Assembly: GCA_011065235.1 (NCBI GenBank)
Contig: JAAKFB010000015.1
Location: 1 to 14,699, forward strand
Source: Chlamydiota bacterium
GTDB taxonomy: Bacteria > Chlamydiota > Chlamydiia > Chlamydiales > Rhabdochlamydiaceae
DNA length: 14,699 nt
Direction of reading: 5' to 3'
The notes below the pieces were generated by a model. The model saw only the letters and a list, made by a program, of their open reading frames with translations. It made no database searches and was not told the DNA's origin. Shown piece by piece: positions 1 to 5,641 of this stretch; the first letter of the stretch is position 1; every line of letters starts with the position of its first letter. Position numbers and translations under genes: made by a program.

Positions 1-901
1 CGACTTGCCGAAGGGCGCTCGGTGCCCCGCACAGCCGGGCCAATTCTCTTGCGATTCCCACCTCAGACAGAAACAACGGCTTGATCCACATCGTATCCTC
101 TTGCTCCACAATCAAATTCTGCTCTAAAAGAGCGTGCATCTCAGAGAGCACCCGCTCGCGCGGTACATCAAGCATCTTTTCGCACGCCTCTACAAGCCCA
201 TCCTTGGGATAGCAAACATGACCATCTCCAGCGAGTTCCCAAAGCACATGTTGGATGCCACTTTGGATCCGCTGTGGAGCATCCCGATCCATTCCCAAAT
301 TCTGTGCAATGTGATCGGCGCTTTTGAACCCCACCCCGCGAATCTCTTGGGCAATGCGATAGGGATTTTCCTGCATCTTAGCGACACTCTCTTCGCCGTA
401 CTTCTTAAAAATTTTATGAGCAAAAGAAGGACTAACACCGTTACCGCGCAAAAAGATCATGACACTGCGCACATGCCGCTGCTCTTCCCAGCACTTTATG
501 ATCGTCTCAATCCGCTTTTCGCCAATTCCGGGGACCGTCAATAGCTTCTCCGGCTTGGTATCGATCACATCGAGGGTCTCCACTCCAAATTTCTCGACAA
601 TCCGCCCTGCATAGGCCGGGCCAATCCCCTTGATCATGCCCGATTCGAGATAGCGCTGGATGCCTGCGCTGTCAGTCGGAGCTTCCGTCTCAAATTCCTT
701 GATCTCGAATTGCTGTCCAAATTTCGCGTGCACCTTCCAATTGCCCTGGCAGCGCAACGTCTCTCCCACATGGACGCCTGGCATAGTCCCAATGACCGTG
801 GTCACTTCACGCTTCTTGGGCTCCTTGATTTTGGCAATGACAAACCCCTTTTCCTCATCGGAAAAGAGAATTGAATCGATGTATCCAAAAATTTCTTCCA
901 T
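1..901 (-). CDS. recD2: RecD2-type ATP-dependent DNA helicase, N-terminal part (runs off the window)
   Basis: This is the first 300 codons of a RecD-like SF1B helicase, read on the minus strand from ATG 901-899 and cut by the window edge. The start reads MEEIFGYIDSILFSDEEKGF, typical of the N-terminal OB-like domain of the RecD2/TraA family. Two helix-hairpin-helix segments follow: one around residues 93-110 (MIKGIGPAYAGRIVEKFG) and one near residue 125 (LLTVPGIGEKRIE). A RecD2-like RGVGFKSADHIAQNLGMD segment comes later. The Walker A and helicase motifs lie beyond the window and cannot be checked. RecD2 proteins are stand-alone 5'-3' helicases without RecBC and are linked to DNA repair. The gene begins 27 bp after the sixA stop on the same strand, so co-transcription is likely. 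No clear Shine-Dalgarno is visible, and a 5-bp hairpin (908-920) lies just upstream. The identity is firm; the exact repair role is not. Confidence 0.9.
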   Translation of the reverse strand, partial: MEEIFGYIDSILFSDEEKGFVIAKIKEPKKREVTTVIGTMPGVHVGETLRCQGNWKVHAKFGQQFEIKEFETEAPTDSAGIQRYLESGMIKGIGPAYAGRIVEKFGVETLDVIDTKPEKLLTVPGIGEKRIETIIKCWEEQRHVRSVMIFLRGNGVSPSFAHKIFKKYGEESVAKMQENPYRIAQEIRGVGFKSADHIAQNLGMDRDAPQRIQSGIQHVLWELAGDGHVCYPKDGLVEACEKMLDVPRERVLSEMHALLEQNLIVEQEDTMWIKPLFLSEVGIARELARLCGAPSALRQV

Positions 902-928
902 GAAAATAGTCTAGCAGACTGTAGAATT

Positions 929-1390
929 TTAAACTTGATTAACGCCGATCATCCAGTCGATAGCAAATCCTGCATGATTGATCTGTTCTAAACAAACGAC
1001 TTTTCCCATTTCAAATTTGGCAACAATGGCATTCTCGTCTTCCGCGATCAAAAATCCTGCCAGCTTGGTCAAAAAAGGAAGGTGTCCGACGACCATGCAA
1101 TCGCTGTCTTCGCCCTGTAATCGGGCCGCCATCGATTCGATAGGGTCATTAGGCCCCAAGTTCGCATGCTCTTCTATTGGGGCATCTGGAGCGATATGAG
1201 CCCCTAAGATTTCAGCCGTTTCCTTGGCTCTTGCTTTACCGCTGTGAAAGATGACCGAGAGGGGAAAGCTCTTCTGGCCCAGGAAGCGGCCAATCCTTTC
1301 CACTTCCTCTCTGCCTTGAGGGCTGAGGGGTTTTTCAGGGTCAATTTCCGCAGAGACAGCCTTGCCGTGCTGAACCAAATAAATTTTCAT
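929..1390 (-). CDS. sixA: SixA-type phosphohistidine phosphatase
   Basis: A 153-aa protein of the histidine phosphatase superfamily, close to the usual SixA length. SixA removes phosphate from phosphohistidine, classically on HPt domains or PTS proteins in the cytosol. The N-terminal catalytic motif reads LVQHGKA (residues 5-11), so the nucleophilic His is present but the usual Arg of the RHG motif is Gln. The second catalytic His is in VVGHLPFL near residue 100. The segment KPLSPQGREEVERIG is typical of the family. Start ATG 1390-1388 is supported by GAGGTAAC directly upstream on the minus strand. It is followed after 27 bp by the recD2-like gene in the same direction. Its base composition resembles recD2 and it looks like core genome outside the island. 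The substrate is unknown. Confidence 0.85.
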   Translation of the reverse strand: MKIYLVQHGKAVSAEIDPEKPLSPQGREEVERIGRFLGQKSFPLSVIFHSGKARAKETAEILGAHIAPDAPIEEHANLGPNDPIESMAARLQGEDSDCMVVGHLPFLTKLAGFLIAEDENAIVAKFEMGKVVCLEQINHAGFAIDWMIGVNQV

Positions 1391-1441
1391 GTTACCTCAT
1401 TTTTTTTTAACAACGGAGTACACAGAGTACACAGAGATGTA

Positions 1442-1471
1442 TTTACATTTAAACCAAGATTTCCTTAAAAT
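1442..1471 (+). promoter_or_regulatory. Possible ancestral tRNA-Asn promoter
   Basis: TTTACA (1442-1447) and TAAAAT (1466-1471) are separated by 18 bp and lie about 10 bp before the first copy of the tRNA-Asn 5' end at 1482. They would fit a sigma70-type promoter for the original tRNA gene, now separated from the intact tRNA by two repeat units. This is a pattern match only. Confidence 0.3.
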
Positions 1472-1655
1472 TACAAGACATTCCGGATTAGCTCAGCGGC
1501 TTTGTTTCCGCATAAAAATGTGAAAGGAGTAAATGTCCGGTGGACATTTACGCGAGATAAGGAAGGTGGAGTGAGCCGAAGGCCACGGAACTGGCACTAT
1601 CGCGGGACAGTAGTAGACGACAAGGGAAAAAAGACTTAAAATTACAAAATTCTAT
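1463..1655 (+). repeat. Tandem repeat unit 1 beginning with a tRNA-Asn 5' fragment
   Basis: The unit starts with TTAAAATTACAA, followed by a copy of the first ~19 nt of tRNA-Asn (1482-1500). About 155 bp unrelated to the tRNA follow. The period to the next tRNA-like start is 174 bp. Inside is a perfect 10-bp hairpin (1529-1538 with 1542-1551, loop GGT). Its 3' half, around 1574-1622 (GCCGAAGGCCACGGAACTGG and onward), is almost identical to unit 2. It has no anticodon or T arm, so it is not a tRNA. Confidence 0.85.
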
Positions 1656-1827
1656 TCCGGATTAGTTCAGCGGCTCAAATATCGCTTTGCGTGATTTAGG
1701 AGCAAGTGTCCAGTGGACATTTGCGCGAAGATTTGAGGTGACGTAGGCCGAAGGCCACGGAACTGGCACTATCGCGGGACAGAAGTAGACGACAAGAAGA
1801 AAAAGATTTAACCTAGTAAAGTTATAT
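1656..1827 (+). repeat. Tandem repeat unit 2 beginning with a tRNA-Asn 5' fragment
   Basis: This is the second, 172-bp copy of the unit. It starts with TCCGGATTAGTTCAGCGG (one change from the tRNA) and ends where the intact tRNA-Asn begins. The core hairpin is GCAAGTGTCC (1702-1711) with GGACATTTGC (1715-1724). Two further stems enclose it: TCGC/GCGA (1682-1685, 1725-1728) and CTCAAAT/ATTTGAG (1674-1680, 1731-1737). Compared with unit 1 the core stem shows one T-A to C-G pair exchange and one G-U wobble, so pairing is kept. Confidence 0.85.
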
Positions 1828-1899
1828 TCCGGATTAGCTCAGCGGTAGAGCAGTGGACTGTTAATCCATTGGTCGCAAGTTCGAATCTTGCATCCGGAG
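1828..1899 (+). tRNA. tRNA-Asn (anticodon GTT)
   Basis: A complete 72-nt cloverleaf. The acceptor stem is TCCGGAT with ATCCGGA and the discriminator is G1899. The D stem is GCTC/GAGC, the anticodon stem GTGGA/TCCAT with loop CTGTTAA and anticodon GTT at 1860-1862. The T arm is GCAAG-TTCGAAT-CTTGC. CCA is not encoded. This is the only intact copy in the window. Fragments of its 5' end lie upstream and fragments of its 3' end recur seven times downstream, marking it as the anchor of the insertion array. Confidence 0.97.
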
Positions 1900-1903
1900 T
1901 TTT

Positions 1904-2188
1904 ATGATGTTACCTAAAATATTTTACGCGAAATTTCGTAAACAAGATTTGGAAGAAGGTGCGACAGTCCGCCCGAGCGGTTCATACGCAATTTTCTTCT
2001 TTGATAGTCCCCAACATCCTGAGTTGATAAAAAATTTATCTGCAGGGGAAGTAATTGCTAAAGTCCCTATCGAAGCTTTTGTGGGTGAGATCCATTTTAT
2101 TCCAGAAAAGAAGGGAGTTTGGAAAAATTCTTCTCCCATTCAGATTTCTGAGATCTCAATTTTAGCTCAGCCTCAAATTCAATCCTAG
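1904..2188 (+). CDS. Hypothetical protein, 94 aa, directly abutting tRNA-Asn
   Basis: I do not recognise the family. The product begins MMLPKIFYAKFRKQDLEEGA and has no signal peptide or membrane segment. It has a mixed alpha/beta look, with phrases such as GSYAIFFFDSPQHPE and FIPEKKGVWKNSSP, and is most likely a small cytosolic domain. Two in-frame ATGs occur (1904 and 1907). The only visible ribosome-binding sequence is GGAG at 1896-1899, which is the 3' end of the tRNA itself, 4 or 7 nt before the two ATGs. Either translation begins on an RNA that includes the tRNA end, or the gene is poorly translated. The gene sits at the tRNA-proximal edge of the first module, before the Fic gene. It could be a real cassette gene or a fused fragment. 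Confidence 0.6.
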   Translation: MMLPKIFYAKFRKQDLEEGATVRPSGSYAIFFFDSPQHPELIKNLSAGEVIAKVPIEAFVGEIHFIPEKKGVWKNSSPIQISEISILAQPQIQS

Positions 2189-2512
2189 TGCAATAATTAA
2201 AGAGACAAGAGTATGCCATTTTGGATTTTCCTTTTGGGAAAGAATCATGTAAAGATTTTCTCTGCCCAGGCTTGTTTTTTTTGCTAAATTTCCAATTCCA
2301 CTATGGGCATTATTCTAGAGAAGCGATAAGTTTGGGTGGGATTTGATGTTAGTCGTATGGATGAGAAGTGGAAGTTTACGTTTATCAAAGCTATCAAATC
2401 GGAAAGGGCAATCAATTTGAAGGTGTTGGAAGCTGTTGACTGCCGATTAATTTTGGATTAAGTGGACCTGATCTAAGAGAGATATTATACTTCTCGAAAA
2501 AAGAATTTTTTT
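2189..2512. other. Spacer between the 94-aa gene and fic
   Basis: AT-rich sequence with no convincing gene. One short open frame (GTG 2336 to stop 2461, 41 codons, beginning VGFDVSRMDEKWKF) reads somewhat like protein but is too short to assign and may be a remnant. A promoter-like pair for fic lies at the right end. Confidence 0.5.
2463..2491 (+). promoter_or_regulatory. Candidate fic promoter
   Basis: TGGACC (2463-2468) and TATACT (2486-2491) with a 17-bp spacer fit a sigma70-like promoter with 4/6 and 5/6 matches. A transcript would start near 2498, about 15 nt before the fic start codon. Pattern evidence only. Confidence 0.35.
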
Positions 2513-3199
2513 ATGACCGAAAAAGCCGATGTATCATGTTTTCTTGAAATCCCTGAAAAATTAACCTCGCAGTTAACAAAGCAGATCAGTGAGCTTGATG
2601 ACCTAGTTAATCAAGTAAGCGCCTTGAAAGTTGTTGCTTCACCTTCTCTACGTGTTCATACAGCTTTTGAATTCATGCTATGTTTAGCCAAATTGAATGT
2701 AGCCTGTTCTGTTGATTCGATCCTAAAGCTTCATGAATTAATCGGCAAAGACGGAAAAATAAGGGGAACCGAAAACAATATTGCAATCAGAGGATACCAT
2801 CCTGCACCTGCTGAAAATCTAGAAGAGATTCTGAATGCCTACGTCAATATATACTCTCCAAAACGATCTTGTGAACACCCTTTTTTAAAAATAGGAGGAG
2901 CATACCTCAGTTTTGCGTTAATTCACCCGTTCAGGGACGGAAATGGGCGAATTGGAAGGCTTATAGCTGCATGGTTAATGTATGCTCATAACTATGGAGT
3001 ATTGGCTCCTTATTTAGAACCGTGGCTAGGTAATGAAAATAAGCAACACGGCAAGACGTTTGAATCAAAAATTCAGAGCTATCTTGCTTGGTGTAATCCT
3101 TTGTTTTCAAATGACCTTATTTCGTATGTGGAGCATTTTTTCAGCGCCTTTCTGCAAGAGCTAACAAATAAATGCAGAGGCATTCTGGAGAAGCCTTAG
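2513..3199 (+). CDS. Fic-domain protein (probable AMP-transferase)
   Basis: A 228-aa protein with a full Fic active-site motif, HPFRDGNGRIGR (residues 138-149). His138 would be the catalytic base, and the DGNGR loop would bind the nucleotide phosphates. Upstream, RGTENNIAIRGYHPAPAENL (from residue 84) matches the flap region before the Fic core. Fic enzymes usually transfer AMP or another phosphate-containing group to hydroxyl side chains of target proteins. In intracellular bacteria they can be secreted effectors or toxin-type enzymes. I see no clear inhibitory S/TxxxE(G/N) helix within the protein and no separate antitoxin gene beside it, so the regulatory class is unclear. There is no signal peptide. 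The start ATG 2513 has only a weak GA-rich ribosome-binding region. The gene lies between tRNA-Asn and the first 3' tRNA remnant. Confidence 0.88.
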   Translation: MTEKADVSCFLEIPEKLTSQLTKQISELDDLVNQVSALKVVASPSLRVHTAFEFMLCLAKLNVACSVDSILKLHELIGKDGKIRGTENNIAIRGYHPAPAENLEEILNAYVNIYSPKRSCEHPFLKIGGAYLSFALIHPFRDGNGRIGRLIAAWLMYAHNYGVLAPYLEPWLGNENKQHGKTFESKIQSYLAWCNPLFSNDLISYVEHFFSAFLQELTNKCRGILEKP

Positions 3200-3304
3200 G
3201 TTCTATTAAAAGCAGTCTTCTCACTTGCATTTAGATAATTAATTTGAATAGGCTAAGCAAAGCCCCAAACTCTTGGGTATTTTCGCCTTAAATTCTGGAA
3301 AAAG

Positions 3305-3326
3305 GTTCGAGTCTTGCATCCGGAGT
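3305..3326 (+). repeat. tRNA-Asn 3' remnant 1
   Basis: The sequence from GTTCGAGTC to CCGGAGT copies the last ~21 nt of tRNA-Asn with a single change (GAATC to GAGTC). It begins in the T loop, is not preceded by repeat A, and is followed by a strong terminator. It closes the Fic module. Confidence 0.9.
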
Positions 3327-3330
3327 CAAG

Positions 3331-3354
3331 AGCCCCTCATCTGAGGGGCTTTTT
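3331..3354 (+). terminator. Rho-independent terminator after tRNA remnant 1
   Basis: AGCCCCTCA (3331-3339) pairs perfectly with TGAGGGGCT (3342-3350) and is followed by a T run. A related sequence (GCCCCTCATTCGAGGG) follows the last tRNA remnant at 14106, so this may be the original terminator of the tRNA-Asn gene carried along with its 3' end. Confidence 0.85.
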
Positions 3355-3479
3355 CTCTAGTAGTTTTTACTAAATCGAATATAAATTCAGCCTTATTCCT
3401 TTTTTTTCTGTGAGTATTGTATAACATTTGTCTGTTGTGATAAAAAATACTTTAGGAAGCAATCCTAGAGGAGATGGTT

Positions 3480-4568
3480 ATGATCAATATTTATAGAATT
3501 ATCGCGTTAGTTGCTGTTTTGAGTACTTCATGGATACTACCTCTAAATGCCTGCACAGGATTCAAATTAACGGCCAAAGATGGTTCTGTGATCAACGGAC
3601 GAACTCTGGAGTTCAATCGGGTAGTAGTGAGTTCTGTTGCTGTCATACCGAGAAACTATGAATTTGTTGGAACGACACCTCTAGGGGCTGGTCTAAAATA
3701 CAAAGCTAAATACGGAGTTGTTGGTCTCATCACGTATGGGAATCCGGTAATCATGGATGGAATCAATGAAAAAGGGCTAGCCGTTGGGACTTTTTATTTT
3801 TCAGGGTTTGCTGGTTATTCGACAATTACCCCGGAGAATCAATCTAAAGCTTTATCACCAGTTGAATTTTCTAATTGGTTAATCACACAATTTGCGACAA
3901 TCGATGAAGTAAAAGCTGCTTTATCAGATGTATTGATTGCTCCCACTATCACTAAAGTATGGGGAAACACCCCCGTCCCTTTTCACTACATTGTTTATGA
4001 CAAAAAAGGAGGGGCTTTAGTCATAGAGCCGATCAATGGAAAATTAGTGACTTATGACAATCCCTTGGGGGTGATCACAAATTCCCCTAATTTCGATTGG
4101 CATATGCTGAACTTAAGAAATTTCATTAATCTAACTCCTTTCAGTGTTGGACCTATCGAATTGAATGGCGTAAAACTCGCTCCTTTTGGACAAGGATCGG
4201 GCATGGTGGGATTACCGGGCGATTTTACCTCGCCATCGCGATTTGTACAGGCATCAATTTTTTCAACGACTGCGATTCCCTCAGAAAATGCTGACGAAGC
4301 AGTCTTCCAGGGTTTTCACATATTGAATCAGTTTGACATTCCTGTCGGAGTCGTACGTCAAAAGGAAAATGGGACAATCCAAATTGATTCCACTCAGTTT
4401 ATCTGTGTAAAGGATCCTCAATCCCTAAAGTATTACTTCAAAACTTATGATGATCAATGCATCAAAGTTGTTGACTTGAAAAAATTTGACTTAACTGCAA
4501 AATCAATCAAGCAAGCGAGCACTACTGGAATAGAAAAGGCAATAGATGTTACATCTACTCTAAAATAA
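3480..4568 (+). CDS. Secreted choloylglycine hydrolase / penicillin V acylase family enzyme (Ntn hydrolase)
   Basis: An exported linear-amide C-N hydrolase of the bile salt hydrolase/penicillin acylase family. From ATG 3480 the protein is 362 aa; an in-frame ATG at 3474 adds two residues. I prefer 3480 because AGAGGAG (3467-3473) is 6 nt upstream of it but touches 3474. A hydrophobic signal peptide ends in LPLNA, placing Cys25 (CTGF) at the mature N-terminus as the catalytic nucleophile. The Arg 16 residues later (NGRTLEF) fits the conserved family Arg, followed by Glu at the Asp/Glu position. GINEKGLAVG, ITNSPNFDWH and LPGDFTSPSRFV hold the other expected Asn and Arg positions. Family members cleave amides such as conjugated bile acids, penicillin V or acyl-homoserine lactones; the substrate here cannot be told. 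The gene sits alone between tRNA remnants 1 and 2. Confidence 0.9.
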   Translation: MINIYRIIALVAVLSTSWILPLNACTGFKLTAKDGSVINGRTLEFNRVVVSSVAVIPRNYEFVGTTPLGAGLKYKAKYGVVGLITYGNPVIMDGINEKGLAVGTFYFSGFAGYSTITPENQSKALSPVEFSNWLITQFATIDEVKAALSDVLIAPTITKVWGNTPVPFHYIVYDKKGGALVIEPINGKLVTYDNPLGVITNSPNFDWHMLNLRNFINLTPFSVGPIELNGVKLAPFGQGSGMVGLPGDFTSPSRFVQASIFSTTAIPSENADEAVFQGFHILNQFDIPVGVVRQKENGTIQIDSTQFICVKDPQSLKYYFKTYDDQCIKVVDLKKFDLTAKSIKQASTTGIEKAIDVTSTLK

Positions 4569-4700
4569 CCGGGTTTTTCCTCTTCGGCTTTCTTGAAAAT
4601 ATCCCATATAAGGGACTAGACTGGTGGTTCCTACCATTTTGCAAAACCATTGAAATTACAATTTTCAGTGATGAAAGTATCCAAATCAAAAACTAGAAAT

Positions 4701-4827
4701 TTTTCCCAATTTTTTCCCAATCGTTCGCAATAATTAGCAACTTTCGGCAATAGAAAGAAAGTTCTTAAACTTTTAATCCTATTGTTGTTATCTTTTGTGG
4801 AATGTTGTTGAGAGTTGGAGTTCAGGA
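4701..4827 (+). repeat. Repeat A, copy 1 (attachment-site-like block)
   Basis: This block runs from TTTTCCCAATTTTTTCCCA to the GGA just before the tRNA-derived GACTGTTAATCC. It matches copies at 9451 and 12200 along its whole length. It is about 10 bp shorter than they are because one of the phased CAAC-type units (here AGCAACTTTCGGCAA) is missing. It does not encode protein. Confidence 0.88.
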
Positions 4828-4858
4828 GACTGTTAATCCATTGGTCGCAAGTTCGAAT
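4828..4858 (+). repeat. tRNA-Asn remnant 2a (anticodon loop to T loop), interrupted by repeat B
   Basis: GACTGTTAATCC through GTTCGAAT is identical to the tRNA from the anticodon loop to the T loop. The rest of the tRNA 3' end resumes only at 5189 (TGCATCCGGAGT), after repeat B. Repeat B therefore splits the remnant within the T arm. Confidence 0.9.
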
Positions 4859-4860
4859 TT

Positions 4861-5188
4861 CGAGTGCATAGGCGAATTCATTCCACCGCCAATAAAAGCC
4901 ATCTTTTCCCCTCTGACCCGTGACTGCTACCTCGTTTTTCCTCTATGCTACCTGCGGAACTCATCTACTTCGCTTCTCTCGTCGCCAAGGTGTAAACACT
5001 TTGTCTTCCTCGAGAAACTTGTATCTGAGTCCCTCGCTAACGCCTAGATGAAAAGAAGGTAGCAGTCACGGGTATGAGAAGCTCTTCGAGCTCCACAAAC
5101 TCAATTTGAGTTTGCTCCGCTCTCCAGAGCGTTCTCCTAGGAAAAAATCTAGGCTTTTGGCGGCGAAAGCAATTCACCGATGCACTCG
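4861..5188 (+). mobile_element. Repeat B, copy 1: element with 18-bp inverted ends, no cargo gene
   Basis: The left end CGAGTGCATAGGCGAATT (4861-4878) and right end AATTCACCGATGCACTCG (5171-5188) are inverted copies with two mismatches. Between them is non-coding sequence shared with the copy at 12371. It includes an imperfect palindrome (CAAACTCAATTTGAGTTTG) and the stretch GGAAAAAATCTAGGCTTTTG. A second, smaller element (4916-5073) is nested inside. Unlike copy 2 it carries no gene: AAGCAATTC runs directly into the right end. No transposase is present, so it would be non-autonomous. Confidence 0.75.
4916..5073. mobile_element. 158-bp MITE-like element nested in repeat B copy 1
   Basis: The perfect 17-bp terminal inverted repeats are ACCCGTGACTGCTACCT (4916-4932) and AGGTAGCAGTCACGGGT (5057-5073). 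The homologous stretch of repeat B copy 2 lacks this segment (CCCCTATGAAAAG at 12419). Here the flanks read CTG on the left and ATG on the right, compatible with an imperfect 3-bp target duplication. No coding capacity is seen. Confidence 0.8.
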
Positions 5189-5200
5189 TGCATCCGGAGT
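5189..5200 (+). repeat. tRNA-Asn remnant 2b (last 12 nt)
   Basis: TGCATCCGGAGT is the 3' end of tRNA-Asn, resuming directly after the right end of repeat B. With the end of B it forms a small palindrome around GATGCACTCGTGCATC. Confidence 0.8.
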
Positions 5201-5287
5201 TTTGTGGCGAGTTCAAGTGCTGAGGTGGGTCTTAGTCTCAGGGAGCGAATAGTTTGTGCTACGGCCGTCTTTGGGATGCTCATTCAA

Positions 5288-5312
5288 AAAAAAAATTTCG
5301 CAAATTTTTTTT
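5288..5312 (-). terminator. Possible A/T-only terminator after the toxin-antitoxin pair
   Basis: An 11-bp inverted repeat made only of A and T, with loop CGC (or GCG on the other strand), lies 2 bp beyond the antitoxin stop codon. Read on the minus strand it ends in a long T run. The A/T stem is weak, so termination efficiency is uncertain; it could act in both directions. Confidence 0.35.
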
Positions 5313-5314
5313 GT

Positions 5315-5641
5315 TTATGCTACGGACTGATGAACAATTTTGGCAATGGTTCGGATTGTAGGATTTCCCTTATTCGAGAGAGCTTGTTGCACGGTCGTAC
5401 GGGAAAGATTTGTCTCTCGTGCTGTTTTTGTTCGATTCACTCTAAGATAGGCGTCTAAGATCTCTAAAAATGCTCCAGCGTCATTGTCTTCTAGGCTTTG
5501 CAAAAGTGCTTGTGCAACTTTGTCATGCGCTTTGAAGAAATCACTAGGTTTATGCTTTGCAGATGCCTTTTTCTTACTCTTTAAGATAGGCATATCTTCG
5601 AAGCAGAACTTCTGCTTTTTTGATGTCTTTTTTTTGGTCAT
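5315..5641 (-). CDS. HigA-like antitoxin (addiction module antidote, HTH)
   Basis: A 108-aa protein with a Lys-rich N-terminal part. Its second half reads FLEILDAYLRVNRTKTARETNLSRTTVQQALSNKGNPTIRTI (broken here only by position: residues about 60-101), a short helix-turn-helix typical of the HigA-family antidote partnered with Gp49-type toxins. It should neutralise the upstream toxin and repress the operon promoter. Start ATG 5641-5639 is fixed by a strong AGGAGG 8 nt upstream on the minus strand. As a result its first 68 bp overlap the end of the toxin gene in another frame, unusually long for such pairs. A later Met (residue 17) would shorten the overlap but has no comparable ribosome-binding site. 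Antitoxin in second position is the HigBA-type order. Confidence 0.8.
   Translation of the reverse strand: MTKKKTSKKQKFCFEDMPILKSKKKASAKHKPSDFFKAHDKVAQALLQSLEDNDAGAFLEILDAYLRVNRTKTARETNLSRTTVQQALSNKGNPTIRTIAKIVHQSVA

Noticed and set aside
1411..1435. Short direct repeat AGTACACAG x2 near the sixA start as a regulatory site
   Set aside because: Such GGAGTACACAGAG-type runs are simple low-information repeats; nothing ties them to a regulator.
1482..1827. Two additional tRNA genes before the intact tRNA-Asn
   Set aside because: Only the first ~19 nt match; no anticodon arm, T arm or 3' acceptor strand is present.
2336..2461. A 41-codon frame beginning VGFDVSRMDEKWKF
   Set aside because: Too short, with no ribosome-binding site and no recognisable family; the start resembles IS110-type VGIDVSK only superficially. 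Noted in the spacer entry instead.
3540..3563. Lipoprotein lipobox at the Cys of the amidase
   Set aside because: LNAC does not fit the usual lipobox, and the Cys aligns with the catalytic N-terminal nucleophile of the family.
4802..5047. An 81-codon plus-strand open frame after the amidase gene
   Set aside because: It runs through repeat A, the tRNA piece, repeat B and the nested element; it is not conserved in the second copy and has no protein-like features.
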